This document shows positions 25,483 to 33,079 of a stretch of DNA of 64,000 nucleotides, piece after piece. How positions within the stretch are numbered: position 1 is the first letter of the stretch; the number at the start of each line of letters is the position of its first letter. A program made the position numbers and the translations under genes. Under the pieces are notes generated by a model that was not told the DNA's origin, ran no database searches, and was given only the letters and a program-made list of their open reading frames with translations. This DNA is from Flavobacterium sp. 9 (GTDB lineage: Bacteria > Bacteroidota > Bacteroidia > Flavobacteriales > Flavobacteriaceae): assembly GCF_002754195.1 (NCBI RefSeq), contig NZ_PEEU01000001.1, forward strand, positions 3,844,001 to 3,908,000. The letters run 5' to 3'.

Positions 25483-26601
25483 TTATTGTAATGCGTACGG
25501 AAATTTTGGATTCTTGTACTTTTTTAATTTTTCAAACGGAACTAAATAAGGTTCTTCGCAAGATCTGGCCGCTCTGTAAAAGATTGGTGTAAATTCTATC
25601 CCTTTTTCTGTATAATTCCAAGATGGGAAATCCCAATATTCTTCGTTAGTATAATCACAAGGATCTTCATCGTCATTTTTTGGTTTTTCGAAATGAAACT
25701 CTGAGTTAAGTACAGCAAGTAATCTAGGAGCAAAGTAAGTACTTCTATAAGTGGAATAACTTGAGAAATCGCTTTCTTCTTCTGTTGTAGCACTTTTATC
25801 GAAAACTAGTATATCATCAATTTTATAGTTTTTTCCATTATTTAAGTCAATTAAAAAACCGCTGCTTCCAAAATCAGGATGAGCGCCTCCGCAGTAATAA
25901 GAACTCGAAATCTCAAAGCCTAATAAGTTTGAATTCAAAAAGTTTACAGTTGCGTTTCCTTCTATTCCTTTTCCTTCGCTATATTCAAAAGAAGAAGAAC
26001 AATTTAATTGATCTAATGTATTTTGAATGTGAATTTTTTCTAAAATCGGATTTATAACAGATTTATTTTTCTCTGAGAAGTTATTTCCTATTCTGAAAAA
26101 TTCTGAATCACAATGTTTCTCAGAATACCAAACAAATTCTTTGTTGTTATAAACGGTTGTTTTCTGTTTTTTAAATTCTAAAAACTTACACTTTACACGA
26201 TTTAATTTTTCATCAGAATAGTATTTATCCAGATTTGCTCTGTAATTAGTGAAATCAACGGGATGTAATTGTACCGCAAATTGAGTTCCTTTGGTATTAT
26301 ACCAAGATCCTTCAAAATTATTATTTGCAGATTTTTTCAGATAAAACTTTTCAGTAATTACATCGTTCGGTTTAAAAAAGAAAGTGAAAAGATTACTTTT
26401 TAAATTCCCTTCTAACTTAATGTCCTTCAATGAATTTTGATAAAAATAAGTCGCACTTAGACTTGTTTCATTATCAGATTTGTAAACTTCAATTTTCATG
26501 AATATTTTACTTTTAGCCAGGTTTCCTTCTAAATAATAGGTTTCCTGACTAAATGTAATTGTTGAGTAAAATATAAATAGGAATAAAAAAACTTTTTTCA
26601 T
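25483..26601 (-). CDS. Secreted protein of unknown function with a DUF3298/RsiV-like C-terminus
   Basis: A 372-residue protein with a signal peptide (about 1-18, ending FSQ). The first 110 residues are beta-rich and have no family I recognise. The C-terminal half has YYCGGAHPDFGSSGFLIDL and a NGKNYKIDDIL segment, then a GIEFTPIF region. This is the pattern of DUF3298/RsiV-like domains, which include lysozyme-binding anti-sigma factors. Cys pairs around 195-245 and near the end suggest disulfides. It stands alone between lacI and polA. No function is assigned. Confidence 0.7.
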   Translation of the reverse strand: MKKVFLFLFIFYSTITFSQETYYLEGNLAKSKIFMKIEVYKSDNETSLSATYFYQNSLKDIKLEGNLKSNLFTFFFKPNDVITEKFYLKKSANNNFEGSWYNTKGTQFAVQLHPVDFTNYRANLDKYYSDEKLNRVKCKFLEFKKQKTTVYNNKEFVWYSEKHCDSEFFRIGNNFSEKNKSVINPILEKIHIQNTLDQLNCSSSFEYSEGKGIEGNATVNFLNSNLLGFEISSSYYCGGAHPDFGSSGFLIDLNNGKNYKIDDILVFDKSATTEEESDFSSYSTYRSTYFAPRLLAVLNSEFHFEKPKNDDEDPCDYTNEEYWDFPSWNYTEKGIEFTPIFYRAARSCEEPYLVPFEKLKKYKNPKFPYALQ

Positions 26602-26661
26602 TCGTTTGAGTAGCTTTCGTAAAAAAAAATCTAAAATCTAAAATCTTCAATCTAAAATTGT

Positions 26662-29508
26662 TTAATGCGCCGCTAGCCAGTCTTTACCCATACCAAGTTC
26701 AACTTCTAAAGGAACTGCCATTGTAAAAGCATTTTCCATTTCGTGTTTAATCATTGGTTGGATTTTTTCTAATTCGTCATTATGCACATCAAACACAAGC
26801 TCATCATGAACCTGAAGTAACATTCTTGATTTCCAGTTTTCTTCTTTTAATTTTTTATGAATGTTGATCATCGCGATTTTAATCACATCGGCAGCACTTC
26901 CTTGAATTGGCGCGTTTACAGCATTTCGTTCAGCAGCGCTTCTAACTACAGCATTTGCCGAGTTGATATCTTTTAAATAACGACGACGCCCCAGAATTGT
27001 TTGTACATATCCTTTTTCGCGTGCAAACTCAATTTGCTCGTTAATATAAGATCTAAGTCTTGGATATGTTTTGTAATAAGCTTCGATCAAAGCGGCACTT
27101 TCGCTACGAGATAATGAAGTTTGATTGCTCAAACCAAAAGCAGAAACACCATATATAATACCAAAATTTACCGTTTTGGCATTGCTTCTTTGTTCGCGGG
27201 AAACTTCGTCCAAAGGAACATCAAATACTTTTGCCGCTGTAGCTTTGTGAATGTCTTCTCCGTTTTTGAAAGCGGCAATCATATTTTCTTCTCCGCTTAA
27301 AGCGGCAATAATTCTTAATTCTATTTGCGAGTAATCGGCAGAGATTAAAGTATGGTTTTCATCGCGTGCAACAAAAGCTTTACGAATCTGACGACCTCTT
27401 TCAGTACGAATTGGAATATTTTGTAAGTTCGGATTATTAGAACTCAAACGTCCAGTTGCAGCAACAGTTTGCATGTAATCTGTATGAACGCGTAATGTTT
27501 TCTTGTCAACTTGTTCCGGCAAAGCCAAGATATAAGTGCTTTGTAATTTTACCATTTGACGCCAATCCAGAATTTCTTTTACGATTGGATTATCATTCGC
27601 TAAATACGTCAAAACTTCTTCGCCAGTTGCATATTGACCGGTTTTGGTTTTCTTTTGTTTTGCGCCTCCAATTTTAAGTTTATCAAATAAGATATCACCT
27701 AATTGTTTTGGAGAAGCAAGATTGAATTTCTCGCCTGCAGTCTCGTATATTTTTTGTTCCAAAGATTTAATCTCAACATCCATTTCTTTAGACATTGCTT
27801 TTAGAAATTCAACATCAAGACGAATTCCTTCGGTTTCCATTGCTGCCAAAACACTTACTAACGGAATTTCGATTTCGTCAAATAACTTCTTAGTTTCTGT
27901 TTTGTCTAATTCGGTTGTGAAAATTTCTTTTAATTGTAAAGTTACATCAGCATCTTCTGCGGCGTATTCTTTAATGTCTTCAAGAACTACATCGCGCATT
28001 GTGATTTGATTTTTTCCTTTTTTACCAATTAATGTTTCAATAGATTTTGGTGAATATTTTAAATAGGTTTCAGCTAAAATATCCATATTATGACGCATAT
28101 CCGGATTAATCAAATAATGCGCAATCATTGTGTCAAAAAGTTTTCCTTTTACAGTAACACCATAATTAGAAAGGATTTTTAAATCGTATTTTAAATTCTG
28201 ACCAATTTTTTCGATATTTTCATTCTCAAAAAATGGTTTGAATTTATCCACTAAAACCTGAGCTTCTTCTTGATTTTCCGGAAACGGAACATAAAAAGCT
28301 TTTCCTTTTTCATAAGAAAAAGACATTCCTACTAATTCAGCGTGTAAAGCGTCTAAACCAGTTGTTTCAGTATCAAAACAAACAGAAGTTTGGTTTTGTA
28401 AATTTTGTAAAAGCAATTTTATTCCTAAATCGCCTTGAATAGCCTGATAGGAATGTGGTGTATTTTCTAAAGTATTATAAAATGAAGTTCTTGCCGTTTC
28501 TGGATCTTCTTCTGTAGAACCGCCTCCAAAAAGGTCAAATTGATCTTCATTTTTAGGTTGTGGTTTTTTGTATAATTTTGGATCAGAAGCAGGAGCAGAA
28601 GCTGCTAATTCATTTCCTCCGCCAGCTTTAAACAGATTGTCAAATTGTTCTGCCATTCTTCTGAATTCTAATTCTTGAAAAATAGCATCTGTTTTTTCGA
28701 TATCAGGACGTGTTAACTCATAATCGTTTTCATCAAAAGTTACCGGACAATCCAATAAGATAGTTGCCAGTTTTTTAGACAATAATCCTTTTTCTTTATT
28801 GGCTTCGATATTCTCTTTCATTTTTCCTTTTAGCTTATCAGTATTTGCTAAAAGGTTTTCCATAGTTCCATATTCTTTCAGAAGTTTTTTGGCAGTTACT
28901 TCACCAACTCCCGGAAGTCCCGGAATATTATCGGCAGCGTCACCCATCATTCCAAGAAAGTCAATTACTTGCTCCGGACGATCGATTTCGAATTTTGCCA
29001 AAACTTCAGGAACACCCCAAATTTCAATTCCGTTACCCATACGAGCCGGTTTGTACATAAAGATATTCTCAGAAACTAACTGTGCAAAATCCTTATCGGG
29101 AGTTACCATGAAAACTTTGTAATTTTCTTTTTCAGCTTGTTTTGCAATTGTTCCAATCAAATCGTCGGCTTCAAAACCGGCAACTTCAATAATCGGAATG
29201 TGCATTGCTTTTAATAATTCACATATGTAAGGAACAGCAATTTTGATAGCTTCTGGTGTAACGTCACGATTTGCCTTGTATTCAGGGAATAATTCGTTAC
29301 GCAATTGACTTCCGCCTTTATCAAAAGCTACTGCCAAATGATCTGGTTTTTCACGTTTAATAACATCCAAAAGCGAATTCATGAAACCCATGATCGCTGA
29401 TGTATCCATTCCTTTAGAGTTAATTCGCGGATTTTTTATGAAGGCATAATAACCACGAAAAATTAAAGCGTAAGCATCGAGAAGAAAAAGACGTTTTTGA
29501 GTTGACAT
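26662..29508 (-). CDS. polA: DNA polymerase I
   Basis: A 948-residue enzyme with all three domains. The 5'-3' exonuclease (about 1-290) has the GFEADDLIGT motif. The 3'-5' proofreading domain (about 350-540) keeps DTETTGLD, LKYDLKIL and YAAEDADVT, so it looks active, unlike in some phyla. The polymerase domain (about 560-948) has motif A SADYSQIELRI, motif B NAKTVNFGIIYG and motif C VHDELVFDV. It does gap filling and RNA primer removal. An insert rich in Ala/Pro/Lys lies near 300-340. A -7 box on the minus strand (TAAATTTG) is at 29578-29585. Confidence 0.98.
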   Translation of the reverse strand: MSTQKRLFLLDAYALIFRGYYAFIKNPRINSKGMDTSAIMGFMNSLLDVIKREKPDHLAVAFDKGGSQLRNELFPEYKANRDVTPEAIKIAVPYICELLKAMHIPIIEVAGFEADDLIGTIAKQAEKENYKVFMVTPDKDFAQLVSENIFMYKPARMGNGIEIWGVPEVLAKFEIDRPEQVIDFLGMMGDAADNIPGLPGVGEVTAKKLLKEYGTMENLLANTDKLKGKMKENIEANKEKGLLSKKLATILLDCPVTFDENDYELTRPDIEKTDAIFQELEFRRMAEQFDNLFKAGGGNELAASAPASDPKLYKKPQPKNEDQFDLFGGGSTEEDPETARTSFYNTLENTPHSYQAIQGDLGIKLLLQNLQNQTSVCFDTETTGLDALHAELVGMSFSYEKGKAFYVPFPENQEEAQVLVDKFKPFFENENIEKIGQNLKYDLKILSNYGVTVKGKLFDTMIAHYLINPDMRHNMDILAETYLKYSPKSIETLIGKKGKNQITMRDVVLEDIKEYAAEDADVTLQLKEIFTTELDKTETKKLFDEIEIPLVSVLAAMETEGIRLDVEFLKAMSKEMDVEIKSLEQKIYETAGEKFNLASPKQLGDILFDKLKIGGAKQKKTKTGQYATGEEVLTYLANDNPIVKEILDWRQMVKLQSTYILALPEQVDKKTLRVHTDYMQTVAATGRLSSNNPNLQNIPIRTERGRQIRKAFVARDENHTLISADYSQIELRIIAALSGEENMIAAFKNGEDIHKATAAKVFDVPLDEVSREQRSNAKTVNFGIIYGVSAFGLSNQTSLSRSESAALIEAYYKTYPRLRSYINEQIEFAREKGYVQTILGRRRYLKDINSANAVVRSAAERNAVNAPIQGSAADVIKIAMINIHKKLKEENWKSRMLLQVHDELVFDVHNDELEKIQPMIKHEMENAFTMAVPLEVELGMGKDWLAAH

Positions 29509-29577
29509 AAAAAAAATATTAGTCTGTAAAAATAATCAATTGGGTTTTAAAAACGATTCGGTTCTGAAAAATAAACA

Positions 29578-29585
29578 CAAATTTA
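29578..29585 (-). promoter_or_regulatory. -7 box upstream of polA
   Basis: Plus CAAATTTA equals TAAATTTG on the minus strand, 70 nt before the polA start. No -33 match was found. Confidence 0.45.
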
Positions 29586-29611
29586 AAATGAGAATTATTT
29601 TCTGTCCTATA

Positions 29612-29637
29612 CGTAGAGACGCACAGCAGTTCGTCTA
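29612..29637. repeat. GTAGAGACGCACAGCAG repeat unit A
   Basis: CGTAGAGACGCACAGCAGTTCGTC, an imperfect copy of the unit at 29685-29708. It lies in the 419-bp gap between polA and the small secreted protein gene. Confidence 0.7.
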
Positions 29638-29684
29638 TGGTTTGAAATTGTTTTTCACCATATAAGTTATGTAAGTTCATTTCA

Positions 29685-29792
29685 GTAGAGACGCACAGCA
29701 GTGCGTCTAAGGTTTAGAAGGATTTTATTAGGATTGAATTTTAAATTAATTTGTTTGTATTCTATAAAAGACGTACTGCTGTGCGTCTCTAC
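29685..29792. repeat. Inverted pair of GTAGAGACGCAC repeat units
   Basis: The unit at 29685-29708 and its reverse complement at 29769-29792 match at 23 of 24 positions, 60 bp apart. Each unit is itself a small hairpin (AGACGCAC-AGCA-GTGCGTCT). The whole could fold as a long cruciform or act as a transcription barrier downstream of the polA promoter region. Confidence 0.75.
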
Positions 29793-29850
29793 ATGGTAGA
29801 AAAACTCTTAAATAGTTAATGTCAAGTTAAAATATTTAAGACGAGGGTTT

Positions 29851-29886
29851 TCTTCATTTTGTCTTCATATTACAGGGGTAAATTTG
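29851..29886 (+). promoter_or_regulatory. Promoter with tandem TCTTCAT operator (site 1)
   Basis: TCTTCAT at 29851-29857 and again at 29862-29868 (11-bp period), then 10 nt and the -7 box TAAATTTG at 29879-29886. The TTTG between the repeats also fits a -33 element (17-nt spacer). The repeat period and position are typical for OmpR-type activators. An identical layout precedes 32717. Confidence 0.7.
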
Positions 29887-29927
29887 ATCTGTAAAATAAA
29901 AGGTATTAATATAAAAATTTAGAAATC

Positions 29928-30149
29928 ATGAGAAATTTATTGATGTTACTAGTAGCGGTTTTAGGAACAAGTGTTATGGTAAATGCATTTCCTGCAAAAG
30001 GTACTAAACCAGCTCAGGCTAAAGAAGTAAAAGCAACTCCTGCAAAAGAAGTTAAAGCTACAAAAGAGCCGAAAAAAAAATCTGAGAAAAAAGCAAAATC
30101 AGAAAAAACTGTAGCTCCAAAAGCAGAAGCTACTAAAGCGAAAAAATAA
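29928..30149 (+). CDS. Small secreted Lys/Ala-rich protein (paralogue 1)
   Basis: A 73-residue protein. The signal peptide MRNLLMLLVAVLGTSVMVNA is cleaved after Ala20. The mature chain has 53 residues with 18 Lys and many Ala, Glu and Thr and no Cys or aromatic residue except the first Phe. A short internal duplication AKEVKAT occurs twice. It is predicted disordered and strongly basic, exported to the periplasm. The signal peptide is nearly the same in two neighbours (30205, 32717). Composition and setting recall enterobacterial Asr, without alignable homology claimed. Confidence 0.8.
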   Translation: MRNLLMLLVAVLGTSVMVNAFPAKGTKPAQAKEVKATPAKEVKATKEPKKKSEKKAKSEKTVAPKAEATKAKK

Positions 30150-30204
30150 AAAAGAACAAAAGAGCATTAAAAAATAAAAGGCAATTAATTTAAATTTAAA
30201 AGTT

Positions 30205-30396
30205 ATGAAAAATCTAGTTATGTTACTCGTGGCAGTTTTAGGAACAAGTGCAATGGTTAGCGCACAAACAACTCCAACTCAGGCAGCTCCTGCAAAAGAG
30301 GTTAAAGCAACAAAGCATCACAAACACAATACTGATAAAAAAGCAAAATCAGCAAAAAGTGAGGCTCCAAAAGCAGATGCAACTAATATGAAATAA
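30205..30396 (+). CDS. Small secreted Lys/His/Ala-rich protein (paralogue 2)
   Basis: A 63-residue protein with a signal peptide (1-20, ending VSA) almost identical to that of its neighbours. The 43-residue mature chain starts QTTPTQAAPAKEVKATKHHK and is basic, with a KHHKH cluster that may buffer protons or bind metal. It lies 55 nt after paralogue 1 with no promoter between, so they are cotranscribed. A terminator follows at 30478-30510. Confidence 0.78.
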   Translation: MKNLVMLLVAVLGTSAMVSAQTTPTQAAPAKEVKATKHHKHNTDKKAKSAKSEAPKADATNMK

Positions 30397-30477
30397 TAGA
30401 AATTGTTTTTGTTTTGCTTTCGAAGAATTGTAAAGGAGGCAAAACAGAAGTAATGATTATGGAGAATGCGGTTGAGG

Positions 30478-30510
30478 AAAGCTGGTAAAGAAATTTATCA
30501 GCTTTTTTTT
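30478..30510 (+). terminator. Terminator after the first secreted-protein operon
   Basis: The stem AAAGCTG(G)TAAA with TTTATCAGCTTT is followed by a T run. It separates the small protein genes from the regulator gene. Confidence 0.8.
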
Positions 30511-30588
30511 GATTCGTTAATTTTTTAATAATGCGTAACACGGCCTTTTATAATTACTTAAATTTAGTTGCGCTTAAAAGCTGTTTTT

Positions 30589-31263
30589 ATGAATATTTTG
30601 ATTGTTGAAGATAATAGAGAACTCGCTGTCGAGGTTTACGATTTTTTGTGCAACGTGGGTTATGTGTGCAAAATAGCGCATAATTGCAGTGATGCTCTTG
30701 ACGAAGTTAGTAGTAACGATTATGATGCAATGTTATTGGATCTTGGTTTGCCTGATGGAGACGGTTTTGAGGTTTTGAAAACGGTTCGGAAAACCAAATC
30801 AAAAATGGCAGTAATTGTTCTGACAGCTCGAGGAGAATTAGACGACAGAATAAATGGTTTACATTTGGGAGCAGATGATTATTTGACAAAACCATTTGCT
30901 TTGACGGAACTTAGTGCGCGATTATTTGCTGTAATTCGCAGGATTCATGGATTCACGTTAAATAACTTGAGTATTCATGGATTTTTGCTGCAACTTCAGG
31001 ATTATAAAGTGAGTTATGATGAAATTCCAATAAACCTTACCAAAAAAGAGTTTGATATTTTTCAATATTTAGTTCTGAATAAAAACAGGGTAATTACGAG
31101 ATTACAATTAACAGAACATATTTGGGGAGATATTCTGGAGGTAAATTCAGACTCTAATTTTATAGATGTTCACGTTCGGAATCTGAGAAAAAAACTGGAT
31201 AAACATACCGCAATTGATTGGTTTGAGACCGTAAGAAATGTTGGATATCGTATTAATGAATAA
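30589..31263 (+). CDS. OmpR-family response regulator
   Basis: A 224-residue protein from ATG 30589. The frame extends to a TTG at 30568, but family length and the standard MNILIVEDN start favour the ATG. The receiver domain (1-115) has the acidic pair Glu7-Asp8, phosphoacceptor Asp51 (MLLDLGLPDGDG), and the Thr and Lys of the VLTARG and LTKPFA segments. The C-terminal winged helix (about 125-222) has NLTKKEFDIFQYLV and DVHVRNLRKKLD. The kinase gene starts 11 nt later. It likely binds the TCTTCAT pairs on both sides of the locus. Confidence 0.93.
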   Translation: MNILIVEDNRELAVEVYDFLCNVGYVCKIAHNCSDALDEVSSNDYDAMLLDLGLPDGDGFEVLKTVRKTKSKMAVIVLTARGELDDRINGLHLGADDYLTKPFALTELSARLFAVIRRIHGFTLNNLSIHGFLLQLQDYKVSYDEIPINLTKKEFDIFQYLVLNKNRVITRLQLTEHIWGDILEVNSDSNFIDVHVRNLRKKLDKHTAIDWFETVRNVGYRINE

Positions 31264-31273
31264 ATAAAGAACT

Positions 31274-32611
31274 GTGAAAATAAAACATCAATTAGCCATT
31301 TTTAATGCTCTGACACGATTGTTGGTTATTTTGATTTTATGGTTAATGCTGCCTATTTTGGTAGAAAATGTGGTTTATAGACACATCAATAATGGATTGC
31401 TGGAAAAGAAGCATAAGTTCATCGAGCATTTGGATAAAAATGAAATTGATGATTTTATCGAAAATCCAGATGATTCAACCGAAACTTACTCACAGTTTTC
31501 TACGCTTCACAGTGAGTTTTTAGTGCTTTCGAGATCTCCGATAAAACCCAATCAGAAGAAAGCGGTTTTTAGTAATGATTTCAGGATTATTGAAGGCGAA
31601 GAAAATGAATACAGGATTCTACAGTATCATTTTACGTATGAAAATCAAGGATATCAACTCGAAATAGGGAGTAGTCTTAGTGAAGTAAATGATCTTACTT
31701 TTATTATTCGGTTTTTTATTATCATTGTTTTTGTGGTTATTCTGTTGATTACCTTTTTGGCAGATACTTTTTATATCGAATTTTTATTGAAGCCTTTTTA
31801 TAAAATTATCGACACAAAAATTAGGCGTGTAAATGAACCGGAATCTTTTGATCATACACCAATAAAAGCGACATCAAGAGATTTTAGAGAACTGGATTTT
31901 GTTTTAAACCAAATGATGGATCGTATTACGGAGCTTTTTAAAAAAGAAAAACAGTTTATTTCGAATGTTTCTCACGAGCTTCTTACGCCAATTGCGCTGC
32001 TTAAAAATAAGTTTGAGAATTTACTCCAAAATAGTTCTCTAGACGATAATGCTGTGGATAAAATTGCAGGTTCTCTCAGAACATTAGATATGCTGAAAAA
32101 AATCATCAATAACTTATTGTTGATTTCCCGAATTGAAAATAATCAGTATGAAGCAAACGAAGAAATTAACTTTCATGAAATTATTTCAGATCTGCAGGAA
32201 GATTTATTAGATCGAATTGATGATCGTGAAATACAGTTTCTGAACAAGATGCAACATAATTATATCTTTACAGGAAATAAAACCTTAATTCATATTCTGA
32301 TTTATAATTTGGTGACAAATGCCATAAAATACAATAAACCTAAAGGAAGTATTGTGGTGGAAGATGGTTTCCTGGAACATCGTTATTTTATTTCCATTAC
32401 CGATTCAGGAATTGGAATGACTTCTGCTCAGCTGGAAAATATATTCAACAGATTTGCCAGAATTAGTTCAGATCAGGATGGTCAGGGTTTAGGGCTTGCT
32501 ATTGCTGAGAGTATTGCCTCTTTTCATCATATTGAAATCAAAGTTACTTCGCAAATAAAAGAAGGAACTACCTTTATGTTATTGCTTCCGGAAGCTGTAA
32601 AACACAATTAA
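31274..32611 (+). CDS. Membrane sensor histidine kinase partner of the adjacent regulator
   Basis: A 445-residue protein starting with GTG. TM1 is at about 13-33, a periplasmic sensor of roughly 105 residues follows, TM2 is at about 143-164, and a HAMP-like linker comes before the phosphoacceptor helix NVSHELLTPIALL with His234. The ATPase domain has LVTNAIKYN (N-box), DSGIGMTSAQL (G1) and GQGLGLAIAESIA (G2). The sensor is acidic (runs such as DKNEIDDFIENPDD) with several His, which would suit proton or cation sensing; that is a guess. It is in an operon with the response regulator. Confidence 0.93.
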   Translation: MKIKHQLAIFNALTRLLVILILWLMLPILVENVVYRHINNGLLEKKHKFIEHLDKNEIDDFIENPDDSTETYSQFSTLHSEFLVLSRSPIKPNQKKAVFSNDFRIIEGEENEYRILQYHFTYENQGYQLEIGSSLSEVNDLTFIIRFFIIIVFVVILLITFLADTFYIEFLLKPFYKIIDTKIRRVNEPESFDHTPIKATSRDFRELDFVLNQMMDRITELFKKEKQFISNVSHELLTPIALLKNKFENLLQNSSLDDNAVDKIAGSLRTLDMLKKIINNLLLISRIENNQYEANEEINFHEIISDLQEDLLDRIDDREIQFLNKMQHNYIFTGNKTLIHILIYNLVTNAIKYNKPKGSIVVEDGFLEHRYFISITDSGIGMTSAQLENIFNRFARISSDQDGQGLGLAIAESIASFHHIEIKVTSQIKEGTTFMLLLPEAVKHN

Positions 32612-32637
32612 AAGTTAATTTTTTATGGTTGGTCCAA

Positions 32638-32673
32638 TCTTCATTTAATCTTCATTTACTGATTATATCTTTG
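32638..32673 (+). promoter_or_regulatory. Promoter with tandem TCTTCAT operator (site 2)
   Basis: TCTTCAT at 32638-32644 and 32649-32655 (11-bp period), then exactly 10 nt and the -7 box TATCTTTG at 32666-32673. No separate TTG -33 box is present, as expected for an activator-dependent promoter. It has the same geometry as site 1 at 29851. Confidence 0.7.
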
Positions 32674-32716
32674 AGGTATAATAAATGAAATAATAACAAT
32701 CATAAAACTTCAAATC

Positions 32717-32902
32717 ATGAAAAAATTAGTAATGTTAGCAGTAGCTGTTTTAGGAACAACTGCAATGGTAAGCGCTCAAACTACTCCAGCTCAAACAACT
32801 CCGGTAAAAGAAGCTAAAGCTCCTAAAAAAGACAAAAAAGCTGATAAAAAAGCTAAAAAAGCAGAAGCTGCTAAACCAGAAGCTGCAAAAGCTCAAAAAT
32901 AA
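32717..32902 (+). CDS. Small secreted Lys/Ala-rich protein (paralogue 3)
   Basis: A 61-residue protein with signal peptide MKKLVMLAVAVLGTTAMVSA and a mature chain starting QTTPAQTTPVKEAKAPKKDK, almost wholly Lys, Ala, Glu, Pro and Thr. It is alone between its own TCTTCAT promoter and a terminator. Signal peptide and the first mature residues match paralogue 2 closely, so recent duplication is likely. It is predicted to be disordered, cationic and periplasmic. Confidence 0.8.
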   Translation: MKKLVMLAVAVLGTTAMVSAQTTPAQTTPVKEAKAPKKDKKADKKAKKAEAAKPEAAKAQK

Positions 32903-32967
32903 AACAACATTGGTTTACCCTGTAAACCTGTTGTGGATTATTAAAGGTTTTGAAAAATTTGGTAGAG

Positions 32968-32999
32968 AAAAAGCTGATGGAGAAATCTATCAGCTTTTT
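32968..32999 (+). terminator. Terminator after the third secreted-protein gene
   Basis: AAAAAGCTGAT (32968-32978) pairs with ATCAGCTTTTT (32989-32999). The stem sequence resembles the terminator at 30478, which supports block duplication. Confidence 0.85.
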
Positions 33000-33079
33000 A
33001 CATTTATTAGAGTTAAATTTTTGATAATAAAAAGCTATAAAATTTTCATTATTTGTTACTTTGCTTAAAACTATAACTA

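Noticed and set aside
27456..29122. Three plus-strand open frames opposite polA
   Set aside because: Low-complexity Ser/Phe-rich translations typical of the reverse of an AT-rich coding sequence.
30568..30588. TTG start for the response regulator
   Set aside because: The ATG at 30589 gives the standard receiver-domain N-terminus.
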